Shown here piece by piece: positions 41,727 to 53,600 of a stretch of 64,000 bases of DNA. Source of the stretch: Hericium rajendrae (lineage: Eukaryota > Basidiomycota > Agaricomycetes > Russulales > Hericiaceae); the NCBI GenBank assembly GCA_033439255.1, contig CM065878.1, positions 4,154,001 to 4,218,000 of the forward strand, given 5' to 3'. The notes under the pieces were generated by a model that made no database searches, was not told the origin of the DNA, and saw only the letters and a program-made list of their open reading frames with translations. A program made the position numbers and the translations under genes. Each line of letters starts with the position of its first letter. The first letter of the stretch is position 1.

Positions 41727-43133
41727 CATCTGAAAAAACCAAATTTTATATAGCTGCAGGTTACATTATAGGTGCTATCACAGAGCTATGTAAGCTATAT
41801 AGCTTGCTTATCTAGCTATATAGCATTATGAGAACCTTCATAGCTTTCATAGCTAGTAGTACAGGCTATGTAGTGTTATCATAGCTTCCATAGCTAGTAG
41901 TATGATCTATATAACACTATCATACTGGGTAGGGTGAGCTATGAAAGCCTATGACTTCTATGAATACTATGTCTTGAAGTCAATCAGGTATTACAAGTTC
42001 AAGTCAAAATTGATTATATTTAATAATACTACTACTACAATTCAAAGTACTACAGATATGAATCATGCCGGGTGATGCCAAGGCAGGCATGCACCCAATG
42101 GTAGCATTCGCGTGTAACGCGGCATCCGTGTGTGAGGTACGGTGGGTCTGCACGAGGTGCGCAAAGCTGGCGTTAGGCGTCAAGAGGCGGCGGAGAATAC
42201 GCGAGGGGTGCACGACGCACGCAGTAGGCGGCGCACCCATGCGTGAGGCAGCCAGGGCAGGGAGGCACGGCACACGGCTTGCACTTGCAAGGTATGCGGG
42301 GACACTTGCGAGGTCCGACGTGTCCGTACACATGGCATGGGGTCCGCACGCTCTCGCACACGCGCTGGCTGTGCCCGTTCGTGATAGGGCGGGCCTACGC
42401 TGTTCGGTGGACTTGTGCACGGCATGCGTGATGCACAGAAGGCATACGTGGGGCGCGAAAGATGCACACGGGATGTGTGCAATGCACAGGCCCGTGCACG
42501 AGCCCAACGGGCCGCGAGGCCGTGCGCAGGGCATGGGAGGCGGCGCGAGGCACGCGGGGACATGTGCGAGGAGTCAAGGTGTGGCGAGAGGCGGCACGAC
42601 GGTGCAGGGCGATGCGAGGTGTGACGTGACAGGCCTGCGCGCTGGAAGCGGAGGTGCTGGGGACGTGCGCGAGGAACGTGCGCAGGGCCGACAGGCATGG
42701 AAGGTGGCGGGCCCGGATACACTATGCGGCGAGACAGCGCGCACGATGTGTGCGGGGATGCATGACGTGCAGGCCTGGTGTGGGAGGCATCAGGCATGCG
42801 GGGGGCAAGCGACGGTCTTCGGGCTGTCGCGAGCCCGTGCACGAGACATCGGCTGCCACGGGCCCGTGTGCAATGCGTCAGGCCTGCGTGCGAGGCGCAC
42901 AGCTGTAAGCAGGAGGGCGGGCGAGCAGAGCCACGTGCGACGTGTGAGCGTACGTGCGCTAGCATGCCCGTCCGGAATTGCGGCCAACGGGGTGCACTCC
43001 GGTGGTCATGGTCGACGGAGGCAGCGCCACGGGCGCTGGTGACGTGGCGGCGAGGCGGCAAGGTCGAAAGGTGATGGGGTGATGGAGGAGAAACGACGGG
43101 GGGTGAGGATGGGCGCAGGAGGACCAAGTCGTC

Positions 43134-43165
43134 GAGAGTATTGCTCGAATTCGAGCGATACTCTC
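43134..43165 (+). other. Conserved inverted repeat of copy 5
   Basis: Arms GAGAGTATTGCTCGAA and TTCGAGCGATACTCTC, 16 bp with one G-T type pair and no loop. Confidence 0.8.
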
Positions 43166-43199
43166 TGTTTTAGCAAACATACGAAATAGAAAGATTTTT

Positions 43200-43719
43200 T
43201 TACTTACCTATGTCCCTCGGCTTCCTATGCGTCCCTCTCCGGCATCCGATTCGATGATAAAAGGGAGGGAAGCAGGAGAGAAGAGGGAGGAGAAGAGAAG
43301 AGGAGTGGGAAGTGGTAGCAGAGAAGAGTCGAGATGAAGTTCAATGCACGTTTCGGTGCTTCAGCCACCGAACACGCGCAAGTTCGAATATCTCGAACTT
43401 ATCAAATCAAATCAAATCGAATAGAATTTGAAAAAAAGAGAGACACTACAATGTACTTATAGAATACGATCCAGTCAGACAGATATCTAGCTAAGGTACT
43501 ATAAGCTACTTGACAGCGACATGAATTTAGTGAAGTCTACGACTTAGTCTCTGTCACGGCACTTGGCAGCGCCCGGCCCGACCACATTTTGGGCTCTGCT
43601 CGCCACGTCTACATAAGGCCCGCGCAACGCGCGACCTCTCTTTCTTCTCAACTACTACCATCTCTCATCTTCGCGACTTCTCTCTATTATCCTTCAACAT
43701 CTTGTTATCTCTGGTAAGT
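43200..43719 (+). promoter_or_regulatory. Bidirectional core of copy 5
   Basis: Minus-strand donor ATAG|GTAAGTAAAA near 43200-43208; purine strip; TTCGGTGCTTCAGCCACCGAA-type palindrome at 43352-43372; CGTCTACATAAGG at 43606-43618; plus-strand donor CTG|GTAAGTTC at 43714. Confidence 0.55.
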
Positions 43720-44360
43720 TCTTTATATTGTTGTGTTCTTATTATCACTAATATGGATTATCTTATCAAGATATTTTCGCTTTTTTGTATGTTTACTTGT
43801 AAGTCTAATGTTTCTTAACTACAACTAATACTAATCTTATGTTTATTGTAGAACTATTTTTCGCTTTTTAAAGACTTTGTTGTCTTATATTTTGATTAAC
43901 AAAGACTTAGGAAACTTGTAGAGTAGTATACAATTTGTGTAGTAGTACCTCTTTGAATAAATATAGTCTTATAATTTTCGATGTTTTGTCTGTCTTAAAA
44001 CTAAGAGATTTTGTAAGATATAAGGCCTATAAAATGCTTGAAAATATTATCATAATTGTATAGGATATCTGATATATATATCAAGAAGAGGAGATGTAGT
44101 GTAGGTAGTCAACATAGCTTTGATAGGTCTATAAGACAGAATAGCATATATATAGTCCATAGTTGACATAGCTGTCCTCTTATGCTATGATAGCTATGAT
44201 AGCTATACCTTTGAGCTATGACAGCTATGGTAGCTATGATAGCTCTATATAGATGACCCTGCATCTATAGCTAGGCTATATATAAAAGAACACTGCTATG
44301 GACCTATCAGAGCTATGTAGCTGACATAGCTCTATATAACAGTGGTAATTTTTTCAGATG

Positions 44361-44789
44361 ATGATTTGAAAGTGAGAATTCAATTTTAATAGTATTTAAT
44401 GCATGTAAAATAGAAAAATACTGACTAGATTATACATTGAAGAGATATAAGCTCTATTAAAAAAACTAGTATGAGTTATGTTATTTTTTGTAAAAGTCAG
44501 AAAAAAATCCAAATATAGAAATTAAATTCTGCCTTTGGTGCTAGCAGCAATGCATACAAATCAATAGAAGGTGCACAGGCTAACAGGAAATGTATGAGGT
44601 AGTAGAAGCATACATATGTTTGCTATGATGCCCATGGGTTGATACATGTGTAAGTAGATCAACAAAGGTATACATAGGTCAAAAAATGTGAGCCAAGAGT
44701 GCATATATGAGTTGGTGTAGTGTATATCATCTGAAAAACTGAAATTTCACATAGTCCAGTGTTGATCTATATGTCCTATCATAGTACTA
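44361..44789. other. AT-rich flank and left end of a derived non-coding element
   Basis: 44363-44727 has no gene. 44728-44789 begins CATCTGAAAAACTGAAATTTCA and is an AT-rich arm end. The same arm end plus the same outer flank (TACACTACACCAACTCATAT, inverted) recurs at 63880-64000. Confidence 0.5.
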
Positions 44790-47700
44790 GCTTGAAGTAA
44801 ACAGACGTAGCAGGAAGGTACAATATGCACTGTGCTTGAGATGCATCCAGCACAGTTGGTGGTTCACTGTGCGTATGCATTGGCAATGGGGTCTGTGGTG
44901 CGGTGGCATGTCCTATCGTAGGTGGGGGCTCACTCTGGCAAGTTGCAGGCACATTCATCACATCAGGCAGAGTGTCAGCTGGCACATCGTGCAGGGCTTG
45001 CTCTGTGACAGTTGGTGACATGTGGTCTGGAGGCAGTTGGTCGGCCTCTGGGACAGTATGGTCTGTCGTGGGAGTATCTCTCAGTGCAGCATTGTCTCCG
45101 TCAATGGCAACCCACTCCTCTGGAGCACGACCGTCAAAAAGTTCAATTAGCCAATCATCCGTGAGCATGTCAGTCATCGGCAGCAGTGCAATGTCATCTC
45201 AAATGACATTGCACTCAACAGTGATCGAGTGCTTGCAGGGCCAATATACTAATATTCCTTTGCTCTTGCTGCTGTAGCTAACGAACTTCCCTTTGTCAGC
45301 ACATTCATCAAGCTTTAGTCAGTTCTCAATGCAGACCCAGATGGGGCATTCCCATTCATGCAGGTCCAACAGGTCTGATTTCTTGCTGAATGCCCATTCA
45401 TATCGGGTTTGGTTGCCAGTGATCTTTCCTCTGGTGCAGTTCCAAAGCCACATGGCATGTTGCATCACAGTGGCCCAGAGGAATTTAGGGAGTCCCACGG
45501 CCAATAGCATTGCAAGGATGCATGTGACACTCATGCAGAAAAAAAAGTTCTGTGGCACCATTCTGTGAAGACGAGTCATGCAATATCTTTTCATGATGTG
45601 TGCCTTGCTTCATGAGATGATCTTCGAATGCGAGGCTGGTGTACTTGCCACCTTGGTCAGAATAGAAAGTCTGTATTACAGAGACCCTCCAATGAACTTG
45701 GACAAATTTCTGGTAGTTCACATATTTGTCGAAAGCTTCGCTCTTGTGCTGGAGGAATGAGATGAGGACCTCATAGGTTGTATCGTCCAATAATGTCATA
45801 GCATACCAATGTCTGGCAAGGGATGCAATGTGAGCAGGGCCGAATAGATCAGATGATACAAGTTTGCCATAGATTGTCGATCGAGATCACGTGCATTCTT
45901 TTGGAAATGGCACATGCTGGATTTTTGCTTGGACACAAGCTCGGCAGAGTTCCATCTCCTGGATCAGATCATCGAGATTAATGCCAGTGATCATGCCATG
46001 CTTGATTAGAGACTTTGCAGCATCAATTGACATATGGCCTAGCTGGTGATGAAGGTCAGCAGTGGACAGCATGGGATTGGCACTATGGTCATCGATGGCC
46101 ACAATGGAAACTAGCACATGTGCGAGTGCATCTGCAGGACTAGTAAATTTGTAGAGGTTGTTGTCACACAGGATGCATGTGATGGTTTGCAAATCTGGCA
46201 ATGTCCATCACAGAACATTGTCAAAAAGCCCAATGCATTAATGCAGCTGATTGAAATCAGGGTAAACACTATGCTCAGCATGTACAGTACTGTACCATTT
46301 TGATCGTAAGCTCATGTCACAGGTCACAGGGACCCTTGAGCTATGCCTAATCATCACTTTGTCACTAGTCACAAGGTCTGATGAGCCTCATTGATATCTG
46401 TGACCAAATTTTGATTATAATTAAATTAAAATCAAAATTTTCTCGGTGTAATGCAAGACCTTTGTGGAGGGCTAAAATCATCTCATTACATGTTCAAGCT
46501 GTCTGAGCATTCACAACAAGATAATATGAGATGTCTCCAAGCATATGAGCCTCAACTCCTCAAAAACATAAGGGATGAGTGAGCCTATTTTATTTTGGTC
46601 ATAGGTCACAGCCCGTTGTGAGCCTAAGAGACCAAATGAGCCTACTAAGTTCTCAGTCACAGCTCAACCCCCATGAGCCTATGATCGAAATGGTACAGTA
46701 CATCCTTCAGGGTGATCCTGGTGATTGTGTCACCATTTGGGAAGGTAATAATTACATCACCGCAGCCTGTCATGAAGAAGACATGCTTGTCAGCAGTGAT
46801 GATCAGTTTAGGTGCAATCTAATGGAAGTTCAAGAATTCTGATCAGAAAGAGGAGTAGTGGTGACTGGTGCTGATGTTGATGCATTGCATCAGCGCTGAG
46901 TCGGGAACCGTGGCAGCTAGTGCTGAGAAAGCAAAATGGGTCTCGAGGGTGGCAGCCACATTTGCTGTACCTTTCCCATTGCTGTCCTTGTCTTTCCTGC
47001 TGCTCTTGCCCTTCCTATCAGATCCCTGCCCCTTTTTTCTGCCTCCTTTCTGCCAGCAATTAGTGGTGCTGTGAAAATGGTGTCTGCAGTTCGAGCACTT
47101 GACATTGTTCTTCGTGCCAGAGCTACTGCTATTGCTGTTGCCACACATGCCTTGGCTAGTGCCACACTTCTTTGGATTGGATCCCACAATGAGCACTGTA
47201 TCAACCTTGTTGAGCTGGGCCTTGATCGCATGATGATCAAATTTCTCATCGACATGAGAAATGATGGTCATTGGCAGGATGGTCTTTCCAGTGATACAAG
47301 CAGCTAAGAGCATTGCTGAGAGGACAGGATTGTAGTCAGTGAGGAGCAAGGATAAAATTATGGCAGTGAAATTGGTGTCAATTAGTTTAGCCCCCATGCC
47401 TGCTAATTCTTCCTTCATGCAAAGCAACAAATTGAAATGCTCATGAATGTCACCGCTGGGTTGACAACGTGTCTCCTGGAGCCATCACCGGAGATTGATT
47501 TGGACCATTTTGGTCTTGCCCTTGTATTCATTACATGTATGGCAGACCATACTTTGTGTGCACGATCAAGATCTTGCATGCATGAAAGGAGTGATTTGAT
47601 GATTGTCAAGAAGATCTGTTGTTTGATGGTGTATTCCTGTTGGAGCCACTTGTTCCACTTTTCTTTGTAATCATCCAGTTGCTTGGTCATCGGATTGACA

Positions 47701-47918
47701 TCCTTTTTGTCTTTATCGAGTGATGTCAATGGTTCCTTTGGTTCCTTGGCAGTGCCTCTCAGATGGTGCATCAAACCTTTTACTCTGATCATGATCACAA
47801 TGCAGGTTTTGTACGTCACCCAGTTCGAGCCATTGGCTGTGAGCTTCGGAACAGTGCAAAGGTTGAATGAGTTGTTGAGCAACATTAATTCAGGACCAGG
47901 GCCCATAACCTCTTAGAA
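44790..47918 (-). pseudogene. Older copia remnant: gag, protease, integrase
   Basis: Minus-strand copia of a different family, truncated before reverse transcriptase. It starts at 47906 (MGPGPELML, whose ATGGGCCC overlaps the primer site at 47907-47918). Gag helical region follows (DYKEKWNKWLQQEY), then a CCHC knuckle CSNCRHHFHSTTNC near 47100. The protease end reads ITLKDVLY near 46700; GAG-pre-integrase reads HHQLGHMSIDAAKSLIKHG near 46050; integrase reads FYSDQGGKY and SSQNGATE near 45690-45570. A proline/threonine-rich tail ends near 44790. Several frameshifts and stops are present. A MITE sits in it at 46290-46698. Confidence 0.75.
46290..46698. mobile_element. MITE, 409 bp, TA target
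   Basis: Inverted ends CTGTACCATTTTGATCGTAA and its near-complement at the other side, about 26 bp. TA on both sides (46288-46289, 46699-46700). Removing it and one TA restores the copia frame DVLYMLSIVFTLISI, which confirms the boundaries. The termini suggest a Tc1/mariner-type helper. A GTAC duplication is an alternative reading. Confidence 0.8.
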
Positions 47919-48204
47919 GAACCAGGGTATGGGAGGTATCTAAAATGATACTGAGCAGTCAGGACTCAGTGATAGAAGAATTCACTGCATTGATTATGTA
48001 CCTAGAATGATACCGAGCAGTCAGGACTGCCCATGGAGTAAGTACATTAATAATCAATGAAAGAAGCATAGATCACATACCTCAGTGATAGAAGAATTCG
48101 CTGAGGTAAACATCCTGCAAACTTGTGCCTACATCAACAGCACGAGGGGCTGAAAGCAACTGTACAGTAGTGTACATAATCGATCTGGGCTCCAGGCCTG
48201 AAAC
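47919..48204 (-). repeat. Degenerate 5' LTR of the copia remnant
   Basis: Lies upstream of the GGTTATGGGCCC primer site. It holds direct repeats of TGATACTGAGCAGTCAGGACT and TCAGTGATAGAAGAATTC-like words, similar in style to the intact copia LTR. No clear 5' end. Confidence 0.4.
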
Positions 48205-48778
48205 ATCTAATCTAAAGGTAAGGAACGAGATAAGATGAAAATCACACTTAGTGTGCTTTGATAATGGGCATTTGCCCCAATCTCAACAAAGGTACAGGCA
48301 AGTGACACACCTGCACATGGCAACACACAATGTGTGTATATGGTTGTACTGACTGACATGCTCACATTCAGCTGTAGCCATCTCTGAGCTGTCACTGGCC
48401 CATCCACAAGATACATTGAGATGTGGTGAACCAGCATAGGGTGTGGCCAGTGAACATGAAGCACAGTGGGCTGGCATGAGGTGTAGCAGGCATGCACGAG
48501 GCACTGGCCCCAGCACAATGCTACATGCCAAGTATAAGGCATGAGGTACAGGTACATGACATGCCTACACAGGTGTGCTAACTGATGTGCTTGTGCATAG
48601 CTATGACCATTTATCAGCCATACATATGCTAGCATGTGTAGCATCTGAGCCCATGCATAAGACATCAGAGGCAGGGCATGGTGTGTCTGATCTATGTGTG
48701 AGATAATTTATATACCTTCATTAATAATAATAAAAAGGAATCGTTTTGCCATGCACAGCATTGGCCCTCTTCCCCCAA
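48205..48778 (-). repeat. GC-rich repeat block interrupting the Tnp2 gene
   Basis: On the minus strand it begins TTGGGGGAAGAGGGCCAATG right after the Tnp2 codons for GAQLY and continues into GTGCATGCC-type words. The same block begins at about 62645 (TTGGTGAAAGAGGGCC) inside a hAT gene. The two align over several hundred bases, including CCTTATACTTGGCATGTAGC. Confidence 0.65.
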
Positions 48779-50328
48779 GTACAGCTGAGCACCATCGATG
48801 GAAAAATGAAGCACTGTGGTATCCGAAGTGATTTGCCCCTTCTGAAATGCAACCATAAGATCTTCCCCTTGATAGACATCATCACAGACACCAATCTCCC
48901 CAGTCCGACCAAGTTCCTCTAGAAGCTCCTGCATACGACGATCTCGATGCTGCATCTGCTCTGCCATCTCAGGTGTGCGTCGACGTGCCTGGATCTGTGG
49001 ACCCACAGGGATGGTATGGAATTCCCGACGTGCCACCTTCCTGCCTTTACGACGCTTCTTATGTGTGTCATAACGACCCTCTCCGCATGTCGGGCATGTA
49101 TCCAACTCCGCAAAAGGACCTGTGAACGCCAGACAGGTGTTGACACACATATCGTGAATGATCGGAACCACGCCGCTGAGTTCAGCTATGCGGCGTTTAA
49201 CTTGGTCGTATGACAGCAACTGTGTTCCCGGCAGCCCGGCTGCAGGAAAGCATGCAGCGAAGGTCGAGAATGCAGCACGGATACGGTTGTAGGATTCTTG
49301 TGATGCATTGCTTAATGCCATGAAAATGGAGATAGAAAACCGTAGGACAGGGTCGCTGACATCAGGGGGATGGGTCGGGGGTTACGCAGGCGCTCGAGGG
49401 CATCTGGCGGCAGGTTGTCTTGCGCAAGTGACGCATCACGCAGAAGCTGAGTGAATTGTTGCGCGATGCTGATGTCATGGATTTGGGACGGGACTTCGTC
49501 AGGCAGCGGCTCATGCAGGTCTCGATGTAGCATTGTGGGTGTCGACGATGCAGTCGAGGCTGGCGGAGGAGGAGGGATCTCATCAGCTTCGTCCTCAGCG
49601 TCAGCCAGACTCCCCGGATCTGCATCTTGCGCGGGCTCTAACGCGGAGTCTTCTTCGCTTTGCACCTCGGGTGAGGGTGGGAGAGTGGTTAAATTGCGAC
49701 TCGGCAATCCTTGAACATTCGAGACATAATCAGCAAACATAGTACTCGAAGTAGAGGCAGTGAACGACGAACGAGTCGAAGGGGTCGGGGGAGGTCCGCC
49801 ATCATCTGACTGGCCTCCAGTAGGTGAACACGGCCTGACAGGCTCCACAGGCGGGGTGACTTGAGGTATCGTTGTATCCAGCGAATCTTGTGCCATATGT
49901 TCTGCTATCGTGGTGCCAGACACGTTCGGTGTACGGATATCGGGAGGTGGTGTTGTGTGTGGAGATGTGATGGGTATGTGGGGTGGTATGTCATAGACAG
50001 TTTCGGACTGAATAACAAGAATGATTTTAGTTTGCGAGAACACTCAACGAGCTTATGGACTCACCGAATGCTGCCCATCTACAAGGTTTAATCGGGGCTG
50101 CTTTACACGACTTGAAGCCCCCACTGAAGCGTCTTCTTCACCGCTGGGGTCAGAATCTGAACGGGTGTGCTTTCCGGTGCTCGTAGACTGCAATTGCGGA
50201 GTGCGGGTAGGCAAAGACGCGATGTCGTTTCGGTGGGGTGCGTGCCGGTACCAGTTTCGAAGCGAGAGGAATGTCTCGCGACCTTTGCATAATTTTTGAC
50301 AGCTGCAGGGCCGTAGCTCTTCGGACAT
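48779..50328 (-). pseudogene. tnp2: Tnp2 transposase, N-terminal part
   Basis: Begins MSEELRPCSCQKLCKGRET (50328), the Cys-rich N-terminal motif of the family. A 57-nt intron lies at 50064-50008 (GTGAGT...TTCAG). Exon 2 opens SETVYDIPP and is Pro/Ser-rich. A 1-nt loss in a C run near 49372-49376 shifts the frame, then DPVLRFSISIFMALSNASQE, YDQVKRRIAELSGV, DMCVNTCLAF, CPTCGEGRYD, EFHTIPVGPQIQA and HFSIDGAQLY. There the repeat block cuts the gene; the next residues (SDCWIYIWVI) are at 39603. The transposase cuts and pastes the element at its TIRs. It is not functional as it stands. Confidence 0.85.
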
Positions 50329-50643
50329 CGTGCGCGTGAGAAGACGCAAGAGTCGAGTGGACTTTGGTAGCAGAAGGACACAAGCAAAGTCGAGCACGGT
50401 CGAGATAGACTAAGTCAAAAGGTAATCTAAGCGCCACAATTACTGCCCTCGCCGCCTTCGCGCCAGATTCGCGCGGGCCACGGGATTCAATGGGCCGATC
50501 GAAATGTCGAGGTGGCTGCGGTGCCAAAGCACCCATCTCGCCCATCGATTTTGTGTGATCAGACCATCACTCAGACTGGATCAGGTCTGCTCAGATCTCG
50601 TTCGACTTGGCTAGGTGAGATTCGACGAGGTTCGATCTGACCA
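50329..50643 (-). promoter_or_regulatory. Right subterminal region and upstream region of tnp2
   Basis: Between the right TIR and the tnp2 start. Rich in TCGAC/TCGAT and CAGATC/CAGACC words, the likely transposase-binding repeats, and must also hold the tnp2 promoter. No TATA box stands out. Confidence 0.4.
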
Positions 50644-50663
50644 GACGGACTTCTTACTGGGAG

Positions 50664-53600
50664 CTATAGCTCCATTCCTGGGGTCACGAAACCTTCTGGT
50701 TGCTCCATGAAGATCTCTTCATCCAGCTCGCCATGTAAGAATGCCGACTTGACATCCATGCCATGTATTTCCCAATCTTCCTGCGCAGCTAACGCAAGAA
50801 GGAAACGTATAGTTTCGAAGCGGGCGACTGGACTGAAAGTTTCCGTGTAATCTACCCCATGAACCTGTGTAAACCCTTTGGCTACTAGACGTGCACGATT
50901 AACGCCATTGGTCTTAGCCTTGAAAACCCAACGATTCTTTACGATCTTCCTATCTCGAGGTCGATCTACTAACTCCCATGTACCAAGCTTATGAAGCTGG
51001 TCCATTTCATACTGACACGCTTCACGCCATTTCGCCGAGTCTGACGAAGCCATTGCCTCCGAATAATCACGGGGATCTCGAGTAACACCCATTTCTAGCA
51101 GCGCATTGAGATTAGGAGGGTTAAAGTCCAACTGTCGCGCCATGCCCTGGGTCGGGGGCACGGGACTGGCTGGACGATTCTCCGTCTCTGGTATGTGCCT
51201 ACGAAGGTCCAACTGCTGGATCTGAGTGGCAGTTAAACCACTATACTGATCTCCGAGCCTGGGGGCCCGTTGACCAGCATTCACCCGCCGTGGACGAGCC
51301 GGTGGTGTGACAGGATCAGCTACAGGAGGAGACTGTTCAATCGTAGGTGGTATATGTGCTAGGGCATTTTCATCAACCCGTTGAGTAGTAGGTCGAGGCG
51401 GTGGTGTCTGAGGTGGCTGTGGCTTGCGCGGTGTAGTAGGTGGAGTAGTATTAGGTGTAACCTTAGAATCATCTTCCTTCTTAAGGACTGGGGGCTGAGG
51501 ATCATCATCCTCATCATCTTCAGCTGCGTCAGCTGAAGCGGGTACAGGCCTCCGTGGTGGAGTTAAGTCCTCATCATTGAATAAATCAGAGAGACTCAGG
51601 TTGGGTAAAGGAGGAGTAGGAGCGCTGGGGGGCGCTTTCTGGGTTGGTCGCGAAGGGAAGGAAGTCTCATCGAATCTTGCTTCGCCAGACAAGACAATGG
51701 ACCGGGTTGTAGAGTTCCAGAAACGGTAACCTTTAGAACCGTCCTCATAACCCACAAATGTCATTTCCTTGGAGTTAGGCTCCAACTTGTGACGATGCTC
51801 CTTCTGAATGTGTACGTAGGCTTTACAGCCAAAAACGCGGAAGTACGAGACATCAGGAATGTGACCAGCATCCCAAATCTCCATCGGCGTCTTCCATTTT
51901 AGTACGCGAGTGGGAGTGCGGTTGTATATGTGAACTGCTGTATCAACCGCTAGCTGCCAGAAACTGAGAGACAAGCCTGCATGGTGTAACATAGACAGGG
52001 CTTTCTCCATAAAGGTATGGTTCCAGCGCTCCGCACGTCCGTTCTGCTGAGGCGTATACGGCATAGTTTTATGGTGCGTGATACCCAATTCTTTGAAGCG
52101 CTTATCCAGGATTGTGTTCATATATTCCCCCCCTCGGTCAGAGTGAAAGATCAACAGCTTTTGGCTAGTCTCCTTCTCAGCTCTGGCCAAATATGACTCG
52201 AAAGCCTGAGTGAAATCAGACTTCCGTTTGAGGAACATGACGACTCCTCTACTGCTGAAGTCGTCGAGGAACGTAGCAACGTATGAAAATCCTTGGATAG
52301 ATTGAATGCGCATCGGTCCGACTAGGTCTGAATGAACTTTGCCTAGCAACCGTGTAGCACGCTTCTCCGAAGTAGGGTATGTCTGGCGAGTGCTCTTGCC
52401 AAGCTCACATCCGTGACAGGGCGTAGTAGCCACTGTGGATTGGTCAATCACGATGCCTTTCACGACTCCAGGAATGAGTCGCTTCAGAGCACCATATGAC
52501 ATATGAGCAAAGCGTGCATGAGCAGTGTCCACCGAAACTGCATCCTTAACTGCCGCGTTAACCGTAGGAGTAGGCTCAAGTAGCAGCCAGTGAAAACTGT
52601 CTAACTTTTTGCCAATCCCGTAGGTAATGCCATTGCGTTCTATTGTACACACTCCTGAAGAACCCCGTAGAAGTACATCAAACTTCTGGTTCAACAGTGT
52701 AGGCACCGATATGTATCGGTGTGCGGCTTTAGGTGCATAAAGCACATTGCTAAGTGTAACCGCAACACGCTTCCCCTCCACATCCGTCCATCCCTTGACC
52801 GTGCCAGTACCAAAGTAAGGCATCTTCCTAGCAGTGCTGTCGCCGACCGAGATATGGCCAGGACTTTGCATAGGATCATAATGGTCGAAGTCCGAACGGG
52901 TATGTGTGATATGATGGGAACAACCACTGTCCAACATCCAGCGGCTCTTATCTGACTCCAGGTACCAGGAAACAGCGATAGCATTGGTAGGTGCTGCGAC
53001 GTCTGAGACCATCGCATTTACAGAGGGTTTACTACTAGTCCCTCCACCATCACCTTTCTTTTTCTGGTCCGCCTGCTTCTTCCTACAGTCTGACTCAAAG
53101 TGCCCCAACTTTTGACAGTAGTGACACTTGCCTTTCTTCTTCGTCTGTGGTTTCTTAGACGAAGAGGCGGTCTGGTAATTAACCTGAGCGACAACTGCAT
53201 CTGCCTTCTTTCCAGCTTCCTGAGCAAGGATTCTGGTGATGAAGTCCTGAGATGTAGCTTTGGAGAGGTCGGCATAGGAATTAAGGGTGACCTCAAAGAA
53301 GTTCTTGTAGGAAGGAGGGAGTGCTTTAAGGAGGAAGTAGCCATGCTGAAGATCGTCAATCTTCCAACCGGCATTCTTGAGGACGTCATACTCCTGGTTA
53401 AAGGAGTTGATCTGGTCCTGCATCTTCTCCGATTCAGTAAAGCGACGAGAGAGGTAGAGGTCGAAGAGAGTGAAGGCCTGGCGGTTGTCCGTTTTATTGT
53501 AGAGCTTTTTAAGGTCATTCCAAGCCGTCTCAGCATATAGCTTCTCCTTTATCAGATCACGGACGGCAGGGACACAAGCCATCTTCAAATAACCGAGCGC

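Larger units (their letters stand above)
41727..44360 (+). mobile_element. Large non-coding TIR element, copy 5 (uninterrupted)
   Basis: 2634 bp, the cleanest copy. Ends CATCTGAAAAAACCAAATTT and AATTTTTTCAGATG, with AT on both sides (41725-41726, 44361-44362). AT-rich left arm to 42050; boundary word TAATACTACTACTACAATTC; GC-rich arm 42060-43100; hairpin 43134-43165; minus-strand donor near 43200; palindrome 43352-43372; TACATAAGG at 43610; plus-strand donor GTAAGT at 43714; AT-rich right arm. Two frames of over 300 aa on opposite strands of the GC-rich arm are compositional: neither is kept in the other copies. Confidence 0.8.
28700..50653 (-). mobile_element. Tnp2-type (CACTA-like) DNA transposon, about 22 kb
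   Basis: A 10-bp terminal inverted repeat, GAAGTCCGTC (28700-28709) and its complement (50644-50653), sits at the two junctions with copia. Subterminal regions are rich in TCGAA/TCGAAT words at both ends, as CACTA elements often are. A Tnp2 transposase gene starts 325 bp inside the right end (50328) and runs to 37589. A second spliced gene lies near the left end (29591-31799). 32-37.5 kb is GC-rich, possibly captured, sequence. No TSD is visible, and about 1 kb of copia is missing at the site, so a deletion accompanied or followed insertion. The TIR does not begin with CACTA, so the exact ends are less certain than the transposase. Confidence 0.65.

Noticed and set aside
42065-43127. Two opposite frames of 325 and 315 aa in copy 5
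   Set aside because: Same GC-rich arm artefact; no conservation with copies 1, 2 or 4.
28700-50653. Two separate copia insertions instead of one
   Set aside because: Matching 5-bp TSD outside the two LTRs, identical LTRs and complementary Pol pieces favour one element.
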